Below are positions 44,701-48,294 of a DNA stretch of 64,000 bases, piece after piece. The notes beneath the pieces are model-generated. The model was not told where the DNA came from. It saw nothing but the letters and a program-made list of their open reading frames with translations, and searched no databases. Numbering within the stretch: the stretch's first letter is position 1; every line of letters begins with the position of its first letter. A program made the position numbers and the translations under genes. Origin of the DNA: Streptomyces anulatus (GTDB taxonomy: Bacteria; Actinomycetota; Actinomycetes; Streptomycetales; Streptomycetaceae); assembly GCF_014650675.1 (NCBI RefSeq), contig NZ_BMVK01000004.1, positions 425,880 to 489,879 on the forward strand, written 5' to 3'.

Positions 44701-46821
44701 GTTCCTGTTCGGGACTTCGGTCCTGTTCGGGCTGTCGGTCCCGTTCGGGGTGTCGCTCCTGTTCGGTGTGGACGTGAAGTCGCCGGTGTTCGTGATGTCC
44801 GCACCGCCGGAACTGGTGGCAAAGGAGGGGGCGGAGGCCGTGGGCGCGCCGGACGGGGCGGTGCCCCCGTTCCCGTCGTCGTCCCCGTACAGCGTTGCGC
44901 TGTCCGAGAAGTCGTCCACGTCCAGGTAGTACAGGCTGTCGGTGTCCGACCCGGAGTCCGTGAGCGTGCGGTTGTCCGCGTCGGTCCTCGGGGTGGAACC
45001 GTCGCGCACCGCGGGGCCGGACTCGGTGCTGGGCCGCGGCGAGGCGGTCGGCGGTGCGGGGGCGTCGGACGAGAACACCGGAGGGCGCGGCGGGGGAGCC
45101 GCCGGCGGTCCCTGGACCATGTTGTGCATCGACTGGAAGCCGTGGGCCACGCCTCGGCCCAGGACGCCGCCCATCGCGCCCGCGGCGGCCGTCCAACCGC
45201 TGACCGTGAACTTGTGCTCCGGGCCGAAGATGAGGTTGTACATGCCCTCGGTGACCACGGCGTGCGCCGATTCGCCGGCGATCTCGCCGACGAAGTTGCC
45301 GATGTGGAAGCCCAGGTTCCCGCCGACCGTCCGGACGAACGAGCCGGGCAGATCGTGGGAGAGCGCCCGGACGCCGCTCTCGCCCAGATCCTTCGCGAAC
45401 GGCTTGAGCGCGTCGTCCAGCGAGTGGGTGAGCCCCTGCCAATCGGCCTTGCCGGCCCAGTTCTTGACCAGCGCCTCGCCGTACTCACGGCCCAGGTTCT
45501 TGGCGGTCTCGTTGCCGAGGGCCCCTCCGAGGTGCTTCTCGAAGGCGTTCGCGAAGTCCTTGACGACCTCCCGGCCGACCGCTCCGGCGGCCGCGCCCCG
45601 CACACCGTCCGCACCCAGCTGGTTCAGGGACTCGTTGGTGCGGCCCATGATGTTGCCCAGGCGCTCGCCGAGCTCACGGGCGGACGTCTCCGAGATCGTG
45701 TTGCCCGCGGCGCCCGCCCCGGACCTCGCTCCGGCCCCGAGGGCTCCGTCGCCCGCACCGCTGACGCCCTTGCCGATGCCGTCGCCCGCGCCGCTGAGGC
45801 CCTTGCCGAGCCCCTCTCCGGCACCGCCGGGGACCTTGCCGGCACCGGCTCCCAGGCCACCGGGTACCTTGCCCGCTCCGGCCCCGGCGCCCGCGCCCTT
45901 GCCGAGGGCGCCCCCGCCCTTTCCGGCTCCCGCTCCGGCCCCGGCTCCCGCGCCCTTGCCGAGCGCGCCTGCTCCCTTGCCGACGCCGGCTCCCGCTCCC
46001 TTGCCGAGCGCGCCTCCGCCCTTGCCGGCCCCGGCGCCCGCTCCCTTGGCGCCTCCGGCCAGGCCCTTCGCCAGCACGTTCCCCGCGTCGTTGCCGAGGA
46101 TCTTGCCCAGCGCCTTGCCGCCCAGGTTGCCGAGCAGCTTGCCGAAGGCGCCGCCCAGCAGCGCGAACGGCCCGCCGAGCACACCCCCGATGGCCGCGAA
46201 CTTCGCCGCGTCCTTGGTGAAGTCCGTGTTCCACTCCGTACGGTCACCGCGGCCCATCTGGGTGAGCTGGAGGATGCTGTCGAGCAGCAGACCACCGACG
46301 AGACCGGTGATGGTCTGCATGATGATCTGGGCCACCAGGAACTTCAGGATCAGCAGCGCCATGGTCCGGAACGCGCCGATCGCCGCGGCGGCCCAGATCT
46401 CCGACAGCCCGGCGGTGAGCGGCATCAGCGCCTGGGCCAGGGCGATCTGCACGACCAGCAGAGCCAGTTGGCCGAAGATCATCCACTTGGTGTACTCGAT
46501 GTCGGCGGCCGTCTTGTGGGCGTTCTTCGACAGCTTCATGGCGTCCTCGTGCGCCCTGTCGAGAATGCTCTGGTTGCCGTTCGTCCTCTCGACGAACTGT
46601 CGCGCGTACGCCACGAACTCCGTCGCGGTCCGGCCCTCGAAGTCCTCGTCGACGCGGCTGACGACCTGCCGCAGAAGTTCCTCGACCTCCTGGAACTTCT
46701 CGGCCATCAGCCGGTAGTCGTCGCTGACCAGCCGCAGGGAGTCCTCGTTCGCCTGCGGAAAGGGCATGCCGGTCAGCGTCTTGAGGAGTGTCGCCCACCC
46801 GTCGGGGACCTCGATGGCCAT
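29755..46821 (-). CDS. Giant T7SS effector-like protein with toxin modules (5,688 aa)
   Basis: One uninterrupted frame spans 17 kb. Order: WXG100_2/CpnT-like helical N-terminus (1-110), membrane-prone helices (114-190), Gly/Ala/Lys tract (255-375), a second alpha-helical part to about 560, disordered acidic/Pro region with LPDVP repeats (729-1095), coiled coils (1150-1600), Ser/Pro tract, long beta-rich repeats (about 1780-3600), coiled coil (3600-3750), degenerate OTU-like segment (3970-4172), TcdA/TcdB-type glycosyltransferase (4200-4450), Cys-protease-like segment (4660-4800), helical module (4870-5240) and a C-terminal Cys-His module (5400-5560). I find only two cysteines, C4754 and C5446. 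The N-terminus and neighbours imply T7SS export; the C-terminus implies an effector that enters cells. NCBI calls some similar giants lonely-Cys proteins. Export and activity are inferences. Confidence 0.9.
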   Translation of the reverse strand: MAIEVPDGWATLLKTLTGMPFPQANEDSLRLVSDDYRLMAEKFQEVEELLRQVVSRVDEDFEGRTATEFVAYARQFVERTNGNQSILDRAHEDAMKLSKNAHKTAADIEYTKWMIFGQLALLVVQIALAQALMPLTAGLSEIWAAAAIGAFRTMALLILKFLVAQIIMQTITGLVGGLLLDSILQLTQMGRGDRTEWNTDFTKDAAKFAAIGGVLGGPFALLGGAFGKLLGNLGGKALGKILGNDAGNVLAKGLAGGAKGAGAGAGKGGGALGKGAGAGVGKGAGALGKGAGAGAGAGAGKGGGALGKGAGAGAGAGKVPGGLGAGAGKVPGGAGEGLGKGLSGAGDGIGKGVSGAGDGALGAGARSGAGAAGNTISETSARELGERLGNIMGRTNESLNQLGADGVRGAAAGAVGREVVKDFANAFEKHLGGALGNETAKNLGREYGEALVKNWAGKADWQGLTHSLDDALKPFAKDLGESGVRALSHDLPGSFVRTVGGNLGFHIGNFVGEIAGESAHAVVTEGMYNLIFGPEHKFTVSGWTAAAGAMGGVLGRGVAHGFQSMHNMVQGPPAAPPPRPPVFSSDAPAPPTASPRPSTESGPAVRDGSTPRTDADNRTLTDSGSDTDSLYYLDVDDFSDSATLYGDDDGNGGTAPSGAPTASAPSFATSSGGADITNTGDFTSTPNRSDTPNGTDSPNRTEVPNRNENPTGNEPPDLPDTVSGLDLLLNSLPDVPDAPPHPQPDPDVVPDQIPESVTQDLRDLDQVLTDLPRVPDAAPGAALTPDQLLASLPDIPDTPLGPPRTPEELRLLADLPDVPEGSPWQTSGDGSGGSPSGRAGDSEQGHRSPDDLDRLLRERQDRLTNQQDPDDLDADLAARLAKLREGGPDDLGRPARVDELREQYHAALEEEGTGGPDRDGTVTGPEDDATALPYAATGGTGTPNATGGTAAAQRPAPTASTTTAPNSGNGPGGSHPQSPAGTSQDGLDASLPDVPQNPPGSRPAAADETDLVFPDVPQQAPTARPEARRTESDGAGTVTDDPPSPPRTESTDELPFPDGFDDGGDLDALLALLDGAVVVTDDPLGQLAQLPDVPEGLSSADRRRLAADTTRETDALLADARRVGVDRETRQRLGERIQDDVRAGRHAEAADGLRELSDLVAQHGLGERLQQFRRHMDGGYEGRAAQLGMRRTEWLRHGLDIEEAALNGDPRRTTQLLDDFEQRLGALGAELKDRADHSPEALEKRLADNRRADAEAAGLDRERFRAWEDRLEQAATPDELQKTLADYEAELETARRLTTLRELGASENELASWKARFEGPGRGGDLDAQYERRTTTLHGEAEVAALQEKVAALYEDDAPRQGPSQPPPPHDGTGDDNTSTGHRSKDSDAENDASLEARLEKMREGDDHTGLSREEQRQWADRHARAEDDAARQAVERQHAERMAQVERDRRLKAVSGGGPEGARRSAERQDAWQSRIDEAADDPRAVDRVLDDYDAETDKLRREGKERLEQELRAPDRLRDLDRRIDRSLDRLPEEVRTRAARDARTLVERLRDLTAVPEETPAPKTDDAVPEQSAAQDTDPLRPTPAPAPVPHPTPSRFPSPSPSPSPSPSPSSSLDSSSSSSSRSNGDERGGSSTEKTPRPAGSERDRRAPAFPGEQLVEAPRQRNASSASEDGGSTHSRDRDDLPSPDSRRIPTETEEDALPSSAPESPENAQDTQAPKDTEGSGDSENSESPAKENGKSQGGEETQGAPSGDGHRPGGSSEEQQPRLPARDQALNALSADEFEKRMYRARRDRPELTTDEALRDEVYRRINDPGVKVEKEVSLARPLLAEVVAPPSGRSGAFVTFDDDAMLPTSLRGNGHGHITLRGVERLVDALTTRWRLHPDGAAQLNLVLTRSPHTLLGPRTFVLPTLDGGRREIALSLDSYGNWRRFTEPTPPAVPDSAAQPAPGTAEGSTTTTTNTTTTTTTTTPKPPAVQAPTSPAEGSTTTAPKTGTPESDASKTDEAKTTTDAPVKVETELRTRPGATETKTLGTSRAFGLAVPIGPSGTPFGALGSVSLSGRRMEASYTYTQENRAQSSVTTVGKDGSHLHVSDLHIVAESLHVWDKKGRESPANRQAGTADQQRYRIQDGVAWRVPDSVTDPAIPDRLPPAFTFAPGARPHLLAPLSVTTGTRLLDWALRNFPEAAPGSFLRRQLADLFGEESLRTMIAQSSGETVVTAPLFAGLGNRSLGSVELRLVPVDATLLQASDQTEVKRADAQRSTGTTEKKNTQGAGLGLTVGPQFGLLQPPGALNLQVAGAAGLTTQRAESSYSGNTAESVRTLNSRGHSGLYDVRFRLEVRRQGGTWESPAPVRQGDRAGGANPAEGGAFLTATVQIPRADARRLAGWDDGTTPVPDAEAPPAPVYLTPSNPTTFGLHAVVDLAPVGDAQAPPPHTSLTDALVDRIQAGLHRAYPDLVLPPGTNTAPTLPTANGGSDRTYNNAVRNTHLLRQALARTVLEGALDRLTSTGLRIPLEQLGTVNKRYVVVTVRAQATDRRFMGTHHDLGVANNVLSTRRADSATTRTHGWSVGFDVGLTGLDRFGGTGSVGYRYGKQTAYGMTYGPTLTPDGGITSSGSQHLWSYHLNFTAEATSFTRPRQIARTMTGELLGTRWFVKQAAETVDLLRTDRTGRTGTTTARPPATATAPAPAAVAPAAVAGRVTVAVPASLSVPSSLPVDRPQNTARTARTAPTTTPMTPAMAELLSSGKPVPTTDWTSHPLLDGLHSVQSVTSPQLVQQHLKELLASVSGNSWVYGNDGTPATGALAEAFAVGRNEADFSDAAQTGKHVSDLFGRTAVTDITASVSAWPQLRRPRVVAVVDSSDLALSAVGSGTSGAGHSVAKVSSHTVSLLGAFRAKHTDTFQTAGTYGAIWTPYQRTSTATETAAFSANPAHTVQYTGPMALVGADVAWHLAARSQPSGLLQAPMELVRGRKPEGRIVEVPDGVLVWVPLAEARKAGLFDDGLVAPPSPQLYTTTGAAAHGTLTVGRIDMAPAVKAFTDQLLATLPQHQSWLGPKSLLADQLGGLARQMTALSPSGMRALQTGMENGGTSLRLARNKIGPSKDASLTVTLRRTGFTPGPLRHDVKPTIARPTSTAETVTQKLARGYEAGYRLAEAPTVQNDPVVRNGGFTLDDKVGSSRSAALAHAVTDAVSAQVAFEGPVVTGRTEFEATFTLELPDGTVVTHTRSVGDAEVVLPLSLARPEPTASPTATAGAGATAGTSATAGATGTTGATGTTAATGAKASATANGTPASSATRQAPRPMLLPPEQPRSVAPRERGSAGKELFATGPESVVVTTVGGIPALRDAAAYAVDTAVKGRGTKSGDATPMPTDTHGRYVRRTALTRPGTAAGEALKGGISTDVLSAYLPQMVRDSLTVTLHDTTSAVGGTDATLTLSAHVDLSRATLLAVDAQAGLGGSRRTSDNDTYTGDTTDSHLPSMTAGPGFHSQPVVQSTAAVPGWADSDAAGSAADRRTSALTTLKPFAGGAVLVRAPLHVVQTAKASHRVADLPLVPATLRPGSRPPVTVEHTVPDGVTMWVSFDVARKHGLLPAEVEAAADLVKQQTEKYVTAAKEAATAERRLRALDSEAAALRTRLRDLLATPSPTGTDVAAARERLATARTRYAEAQRHLVNHRRDLATAEQHLAGSSEAAWKAVEHYTLTGPRPTGTPPVPWTEPTTATTPDTTGAGTDTDTATGTTTEAPPATVPGYPPLSELLADATPDVGPSTSASAATPQDVLTRTEFWLGETGPLSDVEAVRREQAKAAAWAEHLLAADAAYRASLETVRAAREDRDAALLREARSRKTAARDATPGQFDAADADVRTTRAAHDKAVERLTAQYRELGLVHANFDAVDTAVRPLLAPRPEGSAPPVITPWHPTAEPDGYVRPTETPVPDPYTSQGEDSEGRPVTLTDPDGRVLQLVEPPSTGPAHLDHGTSFHRSLLDSVERAHPGLLAAQGLHATGRGLSAADVQHLRNRLADRLTTDRDELAPFLAIDLQERFTAQELADAGIVLSAAEAAEHTASRDRLPQTVAARLTPDQRVELARTTLLRPGDQQIGDRKDAGWNHSAGDLAALLAARVLRVPVTVVHADLNHVTFTPASTDTAGPARSGVVLHLADNDLYRPAVPSTTDALLLNTESEIRPEGPTYYMGGGSGELAPVPRQINFIWLGGTLSPAARANIGNWADRAQAAGWTVTIWTDAAGARNNEGFLQSTTGTGVAQHGKVKHLFAKGKGPIWQKNPLSKAQTLYEAALDLESFAMASDVARYALLHKHGGVYLDVDLGPGAVTLRPGGVMMPLGDDTLPMFGPLLQDLGSVRKKLKLPDGSVPTEEQIQQAAAMAYEDGDFGNHFIVAHPGSAFLKQVLDNLPDYNTKDPLTKGYLVADMKSKNVAAKTGPLFLVRQFITHAGTFPPPGVSTDPGNAPAAESDKAAGKQKFAPAPHNRYRVRTEDWTDWARLEWLTPESENQEAPTTTSAPARQETLVKRIGGTVRKLKNNVATWGSGRTGSGPTLSNDGTLLTGFDPASDQLDPGGGTPQDELVGKDGRKVSFEQMRQSLRKIRDASGEVIGYASHSEEDWAPRKDFYANYRADQASYAVYRPEGKGTFAAVPADSAVPRTVPWHADARATSGTDTATTTTSTSTAKATGKDVPAGQQQSPKPIFFDAHGSRHGVKLHIHGELPLVVDGAQFARFMETLTDPDQPPAPVVLVACNTAVTRSTDGGSVVMDAARAVPGRRWYAPDVAVGHVTGSGAGGTTGVLALLQDPTAGRPGQWVTASEPDALDALLGQERGHGGEDGDTAVGGLTKPKDGHAPVRNADKLLLNDPDKGVAAAESSSTAGDDATLKAQQDFDRQREELWDRINSIKPLAGNEEFRQGVAAWLETVASDRKMALAGRTDRNEIDTAAVAAIMKGFQSEEVMGHQLNYLWFLQHQDTAGFDGIVVRRAADSAEHGQIWSKMGAAEAISTATVGAGVALESSVQGYIFNGLGFGLPRWDDSPTMGELWLQLSRTYAQGLTNRVTAHVLDGIHDSSVLTTTEWPEARKRIAGGEIGGLDILVYTASPGEKRNELILTTTYTVRTQEDFDNLPRVPDTDEWRAKQREIDAEQKQALTEIYERAREVIRLNSEMANLLGDQDGEDRTHFRPMRTPNNSVTDLTAVRAGDDSVAQQHGMRVAADEGVEPDAAALPAPQEGAQRPPVSLSDTIFEALNPLLLNTDEIVPAAPEATETAQDTSETAPDSPELMAQRAVHAQLIDDPQDFLRTNKLSMDTTAGMNARWDRPALKDAHGRLAEALDTMDRHWFVLTPDPRRHGPDSPAYLLTPALEKYVSHQGYRTAHPFLAELAGNADLPPVQAEHNYLHSSYVPYLRGGASNPETQVGHAEVPLVPGDAPGAGLVFTATMNGCAFAVTRSPQGPDSLRVWHYQSPGRRMADALAFQHTHRTMDWFGDGEYMSSGGGRTFPEVTNILGFGPNGWKIFGQEVLASAHSMDEAHISKTSARPLSLAPADDGERFRQADAVYRALAHEHLRNIGSASDGIKTNKAPKSVRDAATTAHGKVADGAGAILIAGSAAELHSSVGPALLAANVTLVSLRNEFYQHAASKEVWANNMDRFLQSFENYLQWLRDLRTAAERLRQPPGEDSAAPVV
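30142..30624 (-). other. Domain: C-terminal Cys-His (deamidase/papain-like) module
   Basis: This is residues about 5400-5560 of the giant protein. TATMNGCAFAV places Cys5446 after a hydrophobic strand, and RVWHYQSP places His5464 18 residues later at the end of the next strand. Cys and His on successive strands, with a GC dipeptide like the LSGC of CNF1/BLF1, suggest a CNF-type or papain-fold glutamine deamidase. Cys-His spacing in CNF1 is 15, so the match is loose. The following 130 residues are helical. Confidence 0.4.
31051..31062 (-). other. LLLN motif 4 in the giant protein (residues 5254-5257)
   Basis: The context is NPLLLNTDEIV. The motif lies between the helical module and the C-terminal Cys-His module. 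It is one of four copies of LLLN, each in a linker between recognisable modules, and is proposed as a self-cleavage site after Leu. Confidence 0.45.
32224..32235 (-). other. LLLN motif 3 in the giant protein (residues 4863-4866)
   Basis: The context is ADKLLLNDPDK. The motif lies between the Cys-protease-like segment and the helical module. It has the same Leu-Leu-Leu-Asn core and acidic flank as the other copies. Confidence 0.45.
32422..32844 (-). other. Domain: Cys-protease-like segment (C80/caspase-fold type)
   Basis: This is residues about 4660-4800 of the giant protein. FFDAHGSRHG gives His4709 followed by Gly, then a VDG-x-x-FARFM helix, and PVVLVACNTA gives Cys4754 at the end of a hydrophobic strand. 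This is the His-Gly / hydrophobic-strand-Cys layout of clan CD peptidases. The His-Cys distance is 45 residues, equal to His653-Cys698 of TcdB, whose strand ends in LLGCN. As in TcdB, it directly follows the glycosyltransferase. Confidence 0.6.
33472..34224 (-). other. Domain: TcdA/TcdB-type glycosyltransferase
   Basis: This is residues about 4200-4450. It starts with VPRQINFIWLGG (Trp4212), the N-terminal strand of the Gly_transf_sug/TcdA_TcdB fold. It continues with MASDVARYALLHKHGG and YLDVDLG, where Asp4323 and Asp4325 form the DXD metal/UDP-sugar site. DGDFGNHFIVAHPGSAFLKQ is the typical later helix region. This signature matches retaining sugar transferases of the large clostridial toxin type. 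Confidence 0.8.
34282..34293 (-). other. LLLN motif 2 in the giant protein (residues 4177-4180)
   Basis: The context is DALLLNTESEIR. It sits exactly between the OTU-like segment and the glycosyltransferase, where a cut would release the transferase N-terminus. Confidence 0.45.
34306..34914 (-). other. Domain: degenerate OTU-like segment
   Basis: This is residues about 3970-4172. DHGTSFHRSLLDSV resembles the OTU start DGDCxFRSLxxSV, but the catalytic Cys position is Ser3981. LHLADNDLYRPAVP resembles the OTU end with xNHY, but the His position is Leu4165. Both catalytic residues are therefore replaced. It may keep only a binding or structural role. The fold call is from motif shape and is tentative. 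Confidence 0.35.
43537..44637 (-). repeat. LPDVP-type repeats in the giant protein (residues 729-1095)
   Basis: Seven copies of a short motif (LPDVPDA, LPRVPDA, LPDIPDT, LPDVPEG, LPDVPQN, FPDVPQQ, LPDVPEG) are spread over the acidic, Pro-rich region. An eighth copy (LPRVPDT) lies far away in the helical module near residue 5160. The spacing is irregular, which suggests a linear binding motif rather than a structural repeat. Confidence 0.75.
44632..44643 (-). other. LLLN motif 1 in the giant protein (residues 727-730)
   Basis: The context is GLDLLLNSLPDVP. It marks the point where the WXG100-like export region and its disordered tail pass into the LPDVP repeat region. Confidence 0.4.
45697..46059 (-). 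repeat. Gly/Ala/Lys-rich low-complexity tract in the giant protein
   Basis: Residues about 255-375 consist almost only of Gly, Ala, Lys and Leu in loose GAGAGKGGGALGK units. It follows the membrane-prone helices of the N-terminal export region and may act as a flexible or membrane-active linker. Confidence 0.8.
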
Positions 46822-46854
46822 GGTGTGGTGCTGCGCCTTCGGAGTACGGCCGGC

Positions 46855-47166
46855 TCAGCCGGCGGCGAGGTGGTTGGCGTCTTCTTCGGCGTCGTTCAGG
46901 ATGATCGAGGCCGTGTTGCCGTTGATGCCGACCATGTCGAGCAGCTCGGAGAGCCCTTCGAGGCCGTACGTGAGCCCCTTGCCCGTCGAGTCGACGAACT
47001 TGTGGTACTCCTTCGCGTACACGTCGTCCCGGCCGCCCGCCGTCCGGTTCGCCACGTTGATGCGCTCGTTGAGCGTGCCCAGCTCGTTGACGATCCTCGC
47101 GATGTCGCCGAACTGGTTGAACCGCCGGGGGAGATCGCCCGGAACGCTCAGGGTCCCGTCAGCCAT
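46855..47166 (-). CDS. ESX/WXG100-like small helical protein
   Basis: The protein has 103 residues, all helical with a central turn (VNELGTLNERINVANRTAGG, then HKFVDSTGKGLTYGLEGLSE), the size and shape of WXG100 proteins though without a clear W-x-G. The start overlaps the YbaB-like stop by 8 bp, and the giant gene begins 33 bp after its stop. That position makes it the likely partner or chaperone for export of the giant protein, as small ESX proteins pair with larger WXG/PPE-type substrates. The pairing is inferred. Confidence 0.75.
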   Translation of the reverse strand: MADGTLSVPGDLPRRFNQFGDIARIVNELGTLNERINVANRTAGGRDDVYAKEYHKFVDSTGKGLTYGLEGLSELLDMVGINGNTASIILNDAEEDANHLAAG

Positions 47167-47617
47167 AGAGACCGTCCTCCTCGCCGCGGTTCGCGGACGG
47201 CTTGCGGCTCTTGCCCAGCACCGTCTCGGTCAACCCCTCCGGCTGCATCGCGCGCAGGGGCGCCAGCAGATCGTCCAGTTCGCCGCCGCCACCGAAGAAG
47301 CCGTTCGCCAAGTCCTCCTGGGCGCCCATCAGCGGGCGTACGGAACTGGTCACCTTCGAACTCACCTCCGCGCGAGCCGCGTTGACGGTGGTCTTCAGAA
47401 CCTCGGCGAGCTGCGCCGCCGGCATCGTGCGGAAGCCCTCGGTGTGGAACTTGAACGAGACGACCTCGCCGTGGGCGTTGACCGACGCGGTCACCATCCG
47501 GTCCTTGGAGGTCGCCGTCGCGGACGTCCTGGCCAGCTCCTCCTGCACCTCCTGGATCTTCTTCGTCTGCTCCGCGAGTTGGGCCATGGCCTCCGCGAGC
47601 TGCTCCTGGAACGACAT
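47159..47617 (-). CDS. YbaB/EbfC-like protein of the T7SS locus
   Basis: The protein has 152 residues from ATG 47617. The N-terminal coiled helix (MSFQEQLAEAMAQLAEQTKK), a three-stranded sheet (VTASVNAHGEVVSFKFH) and a second helix (AAQLAEVLKTTVNAARAEVS) match the YbaB/EbfC fold. YbaB proteins bind DNA as dimers; copies inside actinobacterial T7SS loci are frequent and may serve regulation or act as adaptors. It is coupled to the T7SS-associated gene upstream (stop/start overlap) and to the ESX-like gene downstream (8-bp overlap). Confidence 0.82.
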   Translation of the reverse strand: MSFQEQLAEAMAQLAEQTKKIQEVQEELARTSATATSKDRMVTASVNAHGEVVSFKFHTEGFRTMPAAQLAEVLKTTVNAARAEVSSKVTSSVRPLMGAQEDLANGFFGGGGELDDLLAPLRAMQPEGLTETVLGKSRKPSANRGEEDGLYG

Positions 47618-48294
47618 CAGTTCTGCTCCTCCTCGGCCGCCGGGGATGCGGAGGCTTCCGAAGCCTCCGGCCCTCCGGCCGCTTCCAGTGCGTCGACCGC
47701 GCGGGACAGATCGCCCGCGGACAGGCGCAGGGCGACGGGACCCGTCGGGTTGAGATAGAGGTCCTGGCCCTCGGGCACGAGGGCGAACGCCTCGGAGAGG
47801 GGCAGGATCCGGTGGGCGAGCGCGCCCGCCCGCTTCAGATGGCCGGGCGAGGTGAACACCGGGACCACCGGGTCGCCCTCGGGGGTGCAGGCGCTGACCG
47901 CACCGCCGTCCGGTGCGATCAGCACGGCCAGTTCGGCCGCGATCGCCGCCAGGGCGACGTTCTCGACCGGGCCGTAACCGGTCGCCGCGAGCTGCATGGC
48001 GGCGTCCACGTCGTCGGTCGGCTCGGGCCAGCCGAGCATGCCGGGCGACGGCCGGTACTGCTCGTTGCGCTGCCACTCGACGATCTCGCCGTCGGCGTCG
48101 GAGCGCCACTGTCCGATCACCGCCCACAGGGGTGGTTCGCCTTCTCCGCGCCACGCCGGGTCGACCGTGCCGAACCAGTGGTCGGGCGCGGTGCGCGCCG
48201 CAGCGCGGATGTCGTCCGGCACCGGCGGCATGGCCGTGCCGGCTTCGCCGGAGTCGATGCCGGTGCCGCCGGTCGCCGTACCTGCGGAACTCAT
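47617..48294 (-). CDS. Type VII secretion system-associated protein
   Basis: The protein has 225 residues from ATG 48294, which overlaps the AAWKG-protein stop (ATGA). The core motifs (DDIRAAARTAPDHWFGTVDP, WAVIGQWRSDADGEIVEW, YRPSPGMLGWPEPTDDVD, DLYLNPTGPVALRL) are those of the T7SS-associated protein family found only in Streptomyces-type T7SS loci; the C-terminal part resembles SseB. It has no signal peptide, so it is cytoplasmic. It may escort the AAWKG-type protein or the ESX partners. The biochemical role is not known. Confidence 0.85.
   Translation of the reverse strand: MSSAGTATGGTGIDSGEAGTAMPPVPDDIRAAARTAPDHWFGTVDPAWRGEGEPPLWAVIGQWRSDADGEIVEWQRNEQYRPSPGMLGWPEPTDDVDAAMQLAATGYGPVENVALAAIAAELAVLIAPDGGAVSACTPEGDPVVPVFTSPGHLKRAGALAHRILPLSEAFALVPEGQDLYLNPTGPVALRLSAGDLSRAVDALEAAGGPEASEASASPAAEEEQN

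Noticed and set aside
45697..46059. Gly/Ala/Lys tract as a CRISPR-like or VNTR array
   Set aside because: The DNA units are irregular and lie inside a coding frame. There are no constant repeats with unique spacers.
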